A stretch of 17,006 nt of DNA from Aquificaceae bacterium (GTDB lineage Bacteria; Aquificota; Aquificia; Aquificales; Aquificaceae), in the NCBI GenBank assembly GCA_027049085.1, contig JALTVH010000147.1, positions 1 to 17,006 of the forward strand, given 5' to 3'. Positions 1-6,509 of this stretch are shown one piece after another. Each line of letters starts with the position of its first letter. The stretch's first letter is position 1. The translations under genes were made by a program, and so were the position numbers. Under the pieces are notes generated by a model that saw only the letters and a list, made by a program, of their open reading frames with translations, was not told where the DNA came from and ran no database searches.

Positions 1-311
1 TAGTGGCTTACCTCCGGAAAGGCACCGCTTATCTCACTTGCAACCCTCTGGGTAGGAGAGTCGTGGGTTACAAGCTCTGGATACTTCTTTTCTATGTCTC
101 TCAAAAGTCTGAAGAGCTGGTCGTACTCATAGTCCGATATAACAGGCTGGGTCTGAACATAGTACTTGTAGTCGTGATACCTTATGACCTCTCTGAGGTC
201 CTCTATAAAAGCCTTTGCCTTTTCTCTGTCCGCTTTTTTTAGCTTTTCAAGATCCCTGAGAAACCCCCTCGTCAGCTCTATTAGCTCCCTTTCCCGCTCA
301 GGAGTGTACAT
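1..311 (-). CDS. ligA: NAD-dependent DNA ligase LigA, N-terminal part (cut by window edge)
   Basis: LigA seals nicks in duplex DNA using NAD+ during replication and repair. Only the first 103 residues lie here; the gene continues off the left edge. After about 30 charged residues comes a clear LigA domain Ia, the NMN-binding region: RYHDYKYYV at 44-52, then ISDYEYDQL at 58-66, then HDSPTQRV at 83-90, which leads into the adenylation domain. Y50, D60, Y63 and D64 occupy the positions of the NMN contacts of E. coli LigA. ATG at 311-309 is the first in-frame start, and no TTG/GTG alternative precedes the domain. The N-terminus is about 28 residues longer than in E. coli. No Shine-Dalgarno is visible upstream. 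The gene diverges from rmuC with 31 bases between starts. Confidence 0.92.
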   Translation of the reverse strand, partial: MYTPERERELIELTRGFLRDLEKLKKADREKAKAFIEDLREVIRYHDYKYYVQTQPVISDYEYDQLFRLLRDIEKKYPELVTHDSPTQRVASEISGAFPEVSH

Positions 312-314
312 AGT

Positions 315-340
315 TATAATTTAAACACTCAAGGAGGGGG
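315..340 (+). promoter_or_regulatory. rmuC promoter -10 and strong ribosome binding site
   Basis: In the 31-base gap between ligA and rmuC, a perfect TATAAT lies at 315-320 and a strong Shine-Dalgarno, AAGGAGGGGG, at 331-340, two bases before the ATG at 343. Transcription from this -10 would start near 327 and give a leader of about 16 bases. No good -35 is seen; it would lie inside ligA near 292-297. The surrounding AT-rich stretch is nearly symmetric and may also serve ligA on the other strand. Confidence 0.5.
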
Positions 341-342
341 CG

Positions 343-1221
343 ATGATTGAGCTGATCCTACTTATTGCTATTCTGCTGGTCGTCCTCTTTATTCTTTTCC
401 TTGTAATCAGAGGCATCAAAACTGATGTAAGAGACCTTGAGAACTCCATTACAAAAGTCATAAGCAGTTCAGGATTTTTAGAAAAGGTGGGAGAGATCTC
501 GGGACACGTCCAGGAGATCAAAAACCTCCACAGGTCCATTGAACAGATGCTTAGAGTCCCTGCAGAAAGGGGAGCCTTTGGTGAGATAGCCCTTGAGAAC
601 ATACTGACCGACCACCTTCCGCCCGATATGTTTGGAATGAGGAAGCGTGTCCTTGATGGTAAGACACCCGATGCCCACATAAAATCAACAGTTGGGATCA
701 TCTGCATTGATTCCAAGTTTCCCCTTGATAATTTCAGAAAACTTCAGGAAGTAAAAGATGAAAAGGCAAAAGAGGACCTCAACAGAAAATTTCTCAGTGA
801 CGTTAGGGGTCATCTTGCAAAGATCAGGGATGATTACGTCAAGCCCGATAAGGGAAGCGCTGAGTTTGCCTTCGCCTTTATACCCTCAGAGGCGGTTTAC
901 TGGCACCTTGTTAACAATGCCTACGATATGCTCAGAGAATTTGCAAAGGAGGGGGTTCAGGTTGTTTCCCCTCTGACTCTTGCCCACAAAATTGAGCTAA
1001 TAAAGGCAGGTGTTCATGCAAGGAAGCTTTCCGAAGAGGCACAGTTGATCAAAGATTCTCTTCTCAAACTTGCAAGGGACTTTGAGGAACTTGATGAGAA
1101 GTGGAAGACCTTTTTTGACGGCCACCTTACGAGAGCCTACAAGAAAGCCCAGGACGTGGATAGCTCTTATAAGAAGATAAGAGATGATTTTGACAGCATT
1201 GAAAGGCTCACTCAACCCTGA
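343..1221 (+). CDS. rmuC: RmuC-family DNA recombination protein
   Basis: RmuC proteins limit recombination at short inverted repeats in E. coli and contain a nuclease-like core. This 292-residue copy is much shorter than the E. coli protein (about 475) because the long coiled coil is reduced. Residues 3-24 form one hydrophobic helix, so the protein is probably anchored in the inner membrane facing the cytoplasm; residues 26-75 look helical. The family core follows: GAFGEIALENIL at 78-88, PD at 109-110, CIDSKFPL at 121-128 (the D...DSK nuclease-like pattern), FAFIPSEAVYWHL at 177-189 and VVSPLTLA at 207-214. The start is fixed by a strong Shine-Dalgarno. The stop overlaps the stop of convergent gspC by 14 bases. 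Family assignment is firm; the biochemical role of this short form is inferred. Confidence 0.9.
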   Translation: MIELILLIAILLVVLFILFLVIRGIKTDVRDLENSITKVISSSGFLEKVGEISGHVQEIKNLHRSIEQMLRVPAERGAFGEIALENILTDHLPPDMFGMRKRVLDGKTPDAHIKSTVGIICIDSKFPLDNFRKLQEVKDEKAKEDLNRKFLSDVRGHLAKIRDDYVKPDKGSAEFAFAFIPSEAVYWHLVNNAYDMLREFAKEGVQVVSPLTLAHKIELIKAGVHARKLSEEAQLIKDSLLKLARDFEELDEKWKTFFDGHLTRAYKKAQDVDSSYKKIRDDFDSIERLTQP

Positions 1222-2005
1222 CGAAAAGCTCTCTTTTCTGGCCGTTTCTGATGATCTGCACCCTCAGGTTTGGCTCGTTTCTGAGGATCTGAAGGAGTCT
1301 GAAGGCGTCCTCCCCTGACCTGATCGTGTTGTTGTTGATGGAGACAAGGATGTCCCCCGGCCTCAGACCCGCCTGGTACAGGAGGCTTCCGGGCTTGATC
1401 CACTCAAAGATAAAACCTTCCGTTCTTCCCCCCTTTACGTAAGGAACAAGCCTTATTTCCCTGAACATAACCCCCGGGTCCTTAGTTATCCTTTCAATTT
1501 CCCTCCTTGAAACCCTGAATTCTTGACCCTGCCCTGTGGGCTGGTAGCTCTCGGTGGGTTGGGGCTCTGTCTTTGAAGCAGAGGCAGTTTTCAATTCTCT
1601 CTTTGGAACCCTGAGTGTTATTTCTTTGCCGTCGCTGATTATGACCACAGAATCTCTAAGAACCTCCTTGAGGGTTATACCTTTCCTTGATTCGCCTTCA
1701 ATAAGAATCAGCTTCTTGTCTCCCACCTTAAACATGGCAAGGGGTAGATCCCCCCAGGAGAGCCCAATAAGGCGAATATTCCTGAAGACGGGCGAGCTTT
1801 CAGCCCTGTTCCTTCCTTTCTTTGGCTTTTCAAAAACCTTTGAAAATCCTGACTTTATGGAATAGGGGTCGGGAAGATCCTTCTTTGTAACCAGGGGTGC
1901 ACTTATCTCACCGGGTGTCAGCCTGATCGTCAGGAACAAGGAAGCGGAAGCTATTGCAGATGAGAGGGAAACAGCAACAGGAAGCAGTATTAAGAGCCTG
2001 TCCAT
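1208..2005 (-). CDS. gspC: Type II secretion system protein C (GspC-like) with PDZ domain
   Basis: GspC is the inner-membrane clamp protein of the type II secretion system and contacts the GspD secretin through its periplasmic HR domain. The 265 residues follow that plan: a short cytoplasmic tip, a membrane helix at about 4-27, a proline-rich linker, an HR-like domain at about 72-133 (beta-rich, GDLPLAMF at 85-92), a Ser/Thr/Pro/Gln linker at 139-160, and a PDZ domain at about 165-265. The PDZ domain carries SRREIERITKDP, RLVPYVKGGRTEGF, IKPGSL and GLRPGDILVSINN. No other gsp gene is in the window, so the gene is separated from its machine. The ATG at 2005-2003 lies 14 bases from the divergent sdhA start; there is no Shine-Dalgarno, but GATAAT lies six bases upstream. 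Another PDZ-bearing membrane protein is the alternative, but the domain order favours GspC. Confidence 0.85.
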   Translation of the reverse strand: MDRLLILLPVAVSLSSAIASASLFLTIRLTPGEISAPLVTKKDLPDPYSIKSGFSKVFEKPKKGRNRAESSPVFRNIRLIGLSWGDLPLAMFKVGDKKLILIEGESRKGITLKEVLRDSVVIISDGKEITLRVPKRELKTASASKTEPQPTESYQPTGQGQEFRVSRREIERITKDPGVMFREIRLVPYVKGGRTEGFIFEWIKPGSLLYQAGLRPGDILVSINNNTIRSGEDAFRLLQILRNEPNLRVQIIRNGQKRELFVRVE

Positions 2006-2019
2006 TATACTATTATCTT
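2006..2019. promoter_or_regulatory. 14-base divergent start region between gspC and sdhA
   Basis: Only 14 bases separate the two start codons, too few for two ribosome binding sites. On the plus strand TATACT (2006-2011) lies eight bases before the sdhA ATG at 2020. On the minus strand GATAAT (2017-2012) lies six bases before the gspC ATG at 2005. Both match bacterial -10 hexamers at about the distance expected if the start codon is at or next to the first transcribed base. The -35 regions would sit inside the opposite gene; neither is a good match. Confidence 0.4.
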
Positions 2020-3732
2020 ATGTCTTTTAAATCGTACGATGCAATCGTTGTAGGCGGTGGCGGTGCAGGGCTCAGGACCGCAATTGAGATAGCCAGAGAC
2101 CCGCAGCTCAGGGTTGCCGTGGTCTCCAAGGTTTATCCAACAAGATCCCACACCGGAGCCGCTCAGGGGGGCATGAATGCAGCCCTCGGCAATGTGATTC
2201 CGGACGATAATCCTGAGGCTCACGCCTTTGACACAATAAAGGGATCTGACTACCTCGCTGATCAGGATGCGGTCTTCTTCATGACCGAGAACGCGCCTGA
2301 CATAATTTACGAGCTTGACCGGTGGGGCGTTCCCTTTTCAAGGCTTGAAGATGGAAGGATAGCCCAGAGGCCCTTTGGCGGGGCAAGCTTTCCCAGAACT
2401 GTATTTGCCGCTGACAAAACCGGACACGCTTTACTGCATACCCTGTACGAGCAGGCACTTGCAAGGGACAACATAGATTTTTACAACGAGTTTTTTCTCC
2501 TTGACCTGATAAGAGATGACAAAAGGGTGAAGGGAGTTTCCCTTTATGACATAAAGAATGGTGAGGTTATAGCTCTTGCAGGAAAGGCAGTGATACTTGC
2601 TACAGGAGGATTTGCCCGTATCTACTGGTTCAGGAGCACCAACGCTATCGGTAACACCGGAGACGGTCAGGCGGTTGCCTTCAGAAATGGCATACCGCTG
2701 AAGGATCCTGAGTTCATCCAGTTTCATCCCACCGGCCTGGCAAAGACGGGGATCCTCCTCTCTGAAGCCTGCAGGGGTGAGGGAGGATATTTGATCAACA
2801 AAGAAGGCGAGAGATTCATGAAGAGGTACGCTCCCGAAAAGATGGAGCTGGCGCCCAGAGACATGGTTTCAAGGGCGATTGAATACGAGATCCGGGAAGG
2901 AAGAGGTATTGGAGAAGGGGCGAGAGCTTATATTTACCTTGATCTGAGACATCTCGGCGAGGAGAAAATAAACGAGAGGCTCCCGCAGGTTCGCCAGCTT
3001 GCCATAGACTTTGAAGGGGTTGATCCTGTCAAGGATCCAGTCCCGATAAGACCAACCGCCCACTACTGCATGGGCGGTATCTATATTCAAGACTACAAAA
3101 CCTCAAGGACACCCCTTGAGGGACTTTACGCGGTCGGGGAGTGCGCCTGCGTCTCTGTTCACGGCGCCAACAGGCTGGGAGGCAACTCGCTTATTGAACT
3201 TCTCGTCTTCGGCAAATACTGCGGAATGGCGGTGAGGGAATATGTAAAAAACACAGACATGCCCAAAATCACCGAGATTGAGGCAAAGAGGGGCATTGAC
3301 TTTATCAGTGAGCTCATGACAAGAGGGGGGAAGGAAACGGTTGCAGGAATCCGATCGGCAATGGGTGAGATAACCTGGGCTAAGATGGGGATCTTCAGGG
3401 ACGAGAATTCTCTCAAAAAGGCCTACGAGGAATTATCAGAACTGCTCAAAAGATGGGAAAACATCCCTGTTGTTGACAAGTCTAAAGTATTCAATACTAA
3501 CCTCATAGAGGTCCTTGAGCTTAGAAACATGCTTGAACTTGCAAGGGCAGTTGCCTTTGGTGCCCTTTACAGAAAGGAATCAAGGGGAGGCCACTCAAGG
3601 GAGGATTACCCCAGCAGGGACGATGATAGATTCCTCAAACATACAGTTTTACGAAGGGAAGGAGACAAACTAACCATTGAGTACGAAGACGTCAGAATAA
3701 CAAAGATAAAACCCTCGGACAGAAACTACTGA
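2020..3732 (+). CDS. sdhA: Succinate dehydrogenase / fumarate reductase flavoprotein subunit
   Basis: This is the catalytic FAD subunit that interconverts succinate and fumarate. In a reductive-TCA autotroph it would more likely run as fumarate reductase (frdA). Of 570 residues: FAD-binding VVGGGGAGLRTA at 10-21; TRSHTGAAQGG at 41-51, with His44 at the covalent FAD-attachment position; ILATGG at 192-197; FHPTG at 235-239; SEACRGEGG at 248-256; APRDMVSR at 278-285, with Arg280 as the likely catalytic proton donor; AHYCMGG at 347-353; HGANRLGGNSL at 381-391. The length is normal. The start at 2020 is chosen because family homology begins there (SFKSYDAIVVGG); the upstream ATG at 1954 would add 22 residues unlike the family. 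No Shine-Dalgarno precedes it. No iron-sulfur or membrane-anchor subunit gene adjoins it. It ends in a 7-base overlap with the convergent small membrane protein gene. Confidence 0.93.
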   Translation: MSFKSYDAIVVGGGGAGLRTAIEIARDPQLRVAVVSKVYPTRSHTGAAQGGMNAALGNVIPDDNPEAHAFDTIKGSDYLADQDAVFFMTENAPDIIYELDRWGVPFSRLEDGRIAQRPFGGASFPRTVFAADKTGHALLHTLYEQALARDNIDFYNEFFLLDLIRDDKRVKGVSLYDIKNGEVIALAGKAVILATGGFARIYWFRSTNAIGNTGDGQAVAFRNGIPLKDPEFIQFHPTGLAKTGILLSEACRGEGGYLINKEGERFMKRYAPEKMELAPRDMVSRAIEYEIREGRGIGEGARAYIYLDLRHLGEEKINERLPQVRQLAIDFEGVDPVKDPVPIRPTAHYCMGGIYIQDYKTSRTPLEGLYAVGECACVSVHGANRLGGNSLIELLVFGKYCGMAVREYVKNTDMPKITEIEAKRGIDFISELMTRGGKETVAGIRSAMGEITWAKMGIFRDENSLKKAYEELSELLKRWENIPVVDKSKVFNTNLIEVLELRNMLELARAVAFGALYRKESRGGHSREDYPSRDDDRFLKHTVLRREGDKLTIEYEDVRITKIKPSDRNY

Positions 3733-4001
3733 GATTTACCCTTGGATTGCTCCTCAGTTTCAAAAACCGCTTCAAGTTTCCTTACACTTCTGAAGAAGGA
3801 GGTAACCGCAACAACGAAGATGTAAATCATACCAATCGCTATTGAAGCCGAAGCTGCAACCTTAGCCCAGATTTCATTCATAAATGGATATTTTTCTGTA
3901 AGATAAAGGGGGTAGCCACTTGCAAAGAAGTAAAGAGAACCAAGAACAACAAGGATAAAAATGAGAAAATCTATCTTCCCTGCAAGTTCTCTGGTTTCCA
4001 T
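3726..4001 (-). CDS. Small two-helix membrane protein, function unknown
   Basis: I do not recognise this 91-residue protein. It has two hydrophobic segments, at about 11-33 (FLIFILVVLGSLYFFASGYP) and 45-69 (WAKVAASASIAIGMIYIFVV), joined by a short polar loop, and a charged C-terminal tail from about 70 that is probably cytoplasmic and helical. There are no cysteines or obvious catalytic residues. It is likely real: GGGAGGG lies just before its ATG, an extended -10 is upstream, and the gene exactly fills the space between sdhA and comF. Its stop overlaps that of sdhA by 7 bases on the opposite strand. It is too unlike SdhC/SdhD (no conserved heme His) to be called a membrane anchor of the flavoprotein. 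Confidence 0.7.
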   Translation of the reverse strand: METRELAGKIDFLIFILVVLGSLYFFASGYPLYLTEKYPFMNEIWAKVAASASIAIGMIYIFVVAVTSFFRSVRKLEAVFETEEQSKGKSQ

Positions 4002-4041
4002 CTTTCCCTCCCGGATCTGTTTTGTAATATCATACCAAAGG
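4002..4041. promoter_or_regulatory. Divergent promoter region of the 91-residue protein gene and comF
   Basis: On the minus strand an extended -10, TGG-TATGAT (4037-4029), would start transcription near 4022 and give a leader of about 20 bases containing the Shine-Dalgarno GGGAGGG (4012-4006), four bases before the ATG at 4001. On the plus strand TAATAT (4025-4030) overlaps that -10 and lies 11 bases before the proposed comF GTG at 4042. The minus-strand signals are convincing; the plus-strand one is weak. Confidence 0.45.
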
Positions 4042-4680
4042 GTGGTTGGAGAGATCCTTCAAAAGTTAAAACTGGCTCAAAACCTCTGTGCAGTTTGTGA
4101 AGACGGCACCTTTGGAGGAAGAATCCCTCTATGCGAGAGGTGTTCAGAACTGATGAAAGGCCAGGGTTTTTACCTTCCCGACATCCTGCCGGATGCAAAG
4201 AAAGTCAGGACCTTTTCTCCTTACAGGGGGGCTATGGCAGGGGCTATTCGGGCTGTTAAGTTTAAAAGGGTAAAGCCTCTTCTGGCTGTTCTTGGCAACT
4301 GTATCAGAGAAGACCTCCAGCATTTTGTTGATGAGGTTAAAGCTGACCTAATTACTTATGTTCCTGTACACTTTTTCAGATGGTACAGCAGGGGCTTTGA
4401 TCAGAACAGAGAGATCCTCATTTCGGCTGGTATTAAGCCAGAGAAGCTTCTCAGGAGAGTGAAGCACTCACAGCCTCTCGCAGGACTCGGGAGGGAAGAA
4501 AGGACCAGGAGGATCGCCGGGTCCTTCAGGCTGACCGATGGAAAAGAAGTCAGAGGTAAAAGGATCCTTGTCTTTGACGATGTTATGACAACGGGATCAA
4601 CAGCGGGTGAGGTACTAAAGACCCTCAAAGAGGCAGGAGCTGGAGAAGTTTACTTTTACTTCCTCGCCGTAGAGTATTAA
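4042..4680 (+). CDS. comF: ComF-family amidophosphoribosyltransferase-like protein
   Basis: ComF proteins are needed for natural transformation in several bacteria; they join a zinc finger to a type I phosphoribosyltransferase fold. From the proposed GTG start the protein has 212 residues, normal for the family. Cys16, Cys19, Cys31 and Cys34 form the CxxC...CxxC zinc site; residues 56-73 hold the family YRGAMAGAIRAVKF segment; YVPVH and the SRGFDQN motif lie at 106-122; the PRPP loop VFDDVMTTGST is at 177-187. The start is uncertain: ATG 3961 is also in frame, but it would run through the divergent gene and its promoter and add 27 residues unlike the family. No good Shine-Dalgarno precedes the GTG. 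It is probably followed in the same transcript by the 48-residue protein gene 22 bases later. Confidence 0.87.
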   Translation: MVGEILQKLKLAQNLCAVCEDGTFGGRIPLCERCSELMKGQGFYLPDILPDAKKVRTFSPYRGAMAGAIRAVKFKRVKPLLAVLGNCIREDLQHFVDEVKADLITYVPVHFFRWYSRGFDQNREILISAGIKPEKLLRRVKHSQPLAGLGREERTRRIAGSFRLTDGKEVRGKRILVFDDVMTTGSTAGEVLKTLKEAGAGEVYFYFLAVEY

Positions 4681-4702
4681 ACTTTTTAAGAGAGGAAGAA
4701 AA

Positions 4703-4849
4703 ATGGGCTTGATGGACAGAGATTATTACAGGGAAAAAAAAGCAGGTGATAGCGGTCCTCAAGATTTCCTCAGAAAGGTGAAGGAGAACCCATTCGCAGT
4801 GATCATCTTTGCGCTAATACTCCTCCTGATTATCGGGATCATCCTCTGA
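4703..4849 (+). CDS. 48-residue single-helix membrane protein
   Basis: This short gene encodes 48 residues: a charged N-terminal half (MGLMDRDYYREKKAGD, then FLRKVKENP at 22-30) and one hydrophobic helix at about 31-48 (FAVIIFALILLLIIGIIL), ending directly at the stop. The topology suggests an inner-membrane protein with its charged part in the cytoplasm. AGAGGAAG lies about five bases before the ATG, a good ribosome binding site; a second ATG (codon 4) is possible. It sits between comF (22-base gap) and aarF (4-base gap), so the three are probably co-transcribed. The clean helix, binding site and close packing support a real gene. Its function is unknown; a small partner of the AarF/UbiB protein is possible. 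Confidence 0.65.
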   Translation: MGLMDRDYYREKKAGDSGPQDFLRKVKENPFAVIIFALILLLIIGIIL

Positions 4850-4853
4850 GGTT

Positions 4854-6509
4854 ATGTTCAAACCCAGGAACATAAGGCGAAAGGCGGAGATTTCCAAGAT
4901 CCTTGCAAAGCATGGCTTTGGGCTGATAGTTGACTTTGCAGGTCTGGGAAAGTTCATACCTTTCCACTGGGGGCTCTTTGGACACAGGAAAAGGGACATA
5001 CCTTACACAGCCCCTGAACATCTCAGGATGGTTTTTGAAGAACTCGGACCCACCTTTATCAAACTCGGTCAGATCCTCAGTACAAGGCCTGACCTTCTTC
5101 CAGAAGAGTATACCTACGAACTTACAAAGCTCCAGGACAGGATACCACCCTGCCCGGCCGATGAGATAAAGGCAGTAATTGAAGAGGAACTCGGTCGTCA
5201 GATCGGTGAGATATTCAGGAGTTTTGAAGAAACACCCCTCGCTTCTGCCTCTATAGGACAGGTTCACAGGGCTGTTCTGAAAGATGGCACTCCTGTAGTT
5301 GTGAAGGTTCAGAAGCCGGGAGTTGAAAAGAGGATAAGGGAGGACCTTGAGATCCTTGAAGAAGTTGTTCAGAGGCTCAAAGATCACTGGGAACCTGCAA
5401 AAAAGTGGAACCTTGAGGGACTGCTCGAAGAGTTCTCCTACACCCTAAGAAACGAGCTTGACTATATCAGAGAGGGGCGTAACGCAGAAACCTTCAGGAA
5501 AAATTTCCTGAAGGATAAAAACCTTTACATCCCGGAGGTTTTCTGGGACTACACCACTCAGAAGGTACTTGTTATGGAAGAGATAAAGGGGGTCAAGATT
5601 TCGGACATTGAAGGGATCAGGTCCTACGGGCTTGACCCTTCAGAAATAGCAAGGAAAGGGGCAGAGATATACATGCACATGTTTTTCAGGGATGGCTTCT
5701 TTCACGGTGACCCCCATCCGGGAAACTTCATCATCCTCGCCGATGGGAGGATCGCTCTGCTGGACTTCGGTATGGTAGGTGTCATGGATGACCTGATGAG
5801 AATGAACTTCGTACAGCTTATGTACGGGATAGTTAAAGGGGATATGTCTCTGGTTATGGATGCCTTAAGAGACCTCGGCATACAGGGCGATCCTAAGAAA
5901 GAAACCATGCTTAGAAAAGAACTTGAGCTCCTTTTTTCCTACTATCTTCTACAGCCTGTAAGCGAACTCAGGCTCTCTAAGGTTGTCAATGAGACCTTCA
6001 GGATCGTTCACCGCTATAACATAAGTCTACCCTCCGACCTCTTTCTCCTTATGAAAACTATAGGCATGGCTGAGGGTCTCCTATCTTCCCTTGACCCGGG
6101 CTTCAGGATGATTACGGTGATAGAACCTTACATCAAGAGGAGCCGAAGGCTTATGCTCTCAACGAAGTTCCTCAGGGCTCAGGCTGAAAAGAACCTCATA
6201 CTCCTAACAAAGATGCTGATTGAATCAACGGAAAGAACCAAGAGGTTTATAAGGCTCCTTGAAGCTGGAAAGGTTGAGTTCTCAATAAAGTACGAAGGCG
6301 AGTCACGGATCATAAAGGACATGAGGCGGGACATAAACAGGCTTTCTCTTAGTATTCTCCTTGTGGGTCTTATGGTTGCAATGGCTTTAATCGTTTCTGC
6401 CTATAAGCCGGAATTCTTTAAAGCAGAATCCTTTCTGATTCTATCAGGGATCCTTTCACTCCTTTTTGCGGGCGGCATCCTCTTTAAGATCATCAGGGAA
6501 GGTACCTGA
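4854..6509 (+). CDS. ubiB: ABC1/AarF/UbiB-family atypical kinase-like membrane protein
   Basis: UbiB/AarF proteins are atypical kinase/ATPase-like membrane proteins that support ubiquinone (or other isoprenoid quinone) synthesis. In 551 residues the family motifs are complete: the N-terminal KxGQ motif (FIKLGQILSTRPDLLP, K70 and Q73), the alanine-rich loop LASASIGQVH at 129-138, the ATP-binding lysine K151 (VVVKVQKPG), MEEIKG at 241-246, HGDPHPGNF at 284-292 and LLDFGMVG at 303-310. Two membrane helices close the protein (about 498-518 and 526-544), as usual in the family. The start follows a TGAGG that overlaps the previous stop, only two bases from the ATG. The last 54 bases overlap the murC 3' end on the other strand. 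With a thermophile menaquinone- or methionaquinone-type quinone pool, the substrate pathway is inferred only. Confidence 0.92.
   Translation: MFKPRNIRRKAEISKILAKHGFGLIVDFAGLGKFIPFHWGLFGHRKRDIPYTAPEHLRMVFEELGPTFIKLGQILSTRPDLLPEEYTYELTKLQDRIPPCPADEIKAVIEEELGRQIGEIFRSFEETPLASASIGQVHRAVLKDGTPVVVKVQKPGVEKRIREDLEILEEVVQRLKDHWEPAKKWNLEGLLEEFSYTLRNELDYIREGRNAETFRKNFLKDKNLYIPEVFWDYTTQKVLVMEEIKGVKISDIEGIRSYGLDPSEIARKGAEIYMHMFFRDGFFHGDPHPGNFIILADGRIALLDFGMVGVMDDLMRMNFVQLMYGIVKGDMSLVMDALRDLGIQGDPKKETMLRKELELLFSYYLLQPVSELRLSKVVNETFRIVHRYNISLPSDLFLLMKTIGMAEGLLSSLDPGFRMITVIEPYIKRSRRLMLSTKFLRAQAEKNLILLTKMLIESTERTKRFIRLLEAGKVEFSIKYEGESRIIKDMRRDINRLSLSILLVGLMVAMALIVSAYKPEFFKAESFLILSGILSLLFAGGILFKIIREGT

Noticed and set aside
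321..716. Minus-strand open frame of 131 codons opposite rmuC
   Set aside because: Antisense of the rmuC core; its start region overlaps no regulatory signal and the sequence resembles no family.
1954..2019. Longer sdhA product starting at ATG 1954
   Set aside because: The extra 22 residues are unlike the family and would overlap the gspC start; homology begins at ATG 2020.
3961..4041. Longer comF product starting at ATG 3961
   Set aside because: The extra 27 residues lie over the divergent gene and its promoter and Shine-Dalgarno, and ComF proteins normally begin shortly before the first CxxC.
4839..5387. Minus-strand open frame of 182 codons
   Set aside because: It lies opposite the 5' part of aarF, whose kinase-like motifs are unambiguous; the antisense product shows no recognisable domain and no ribosome binding site was noticed.
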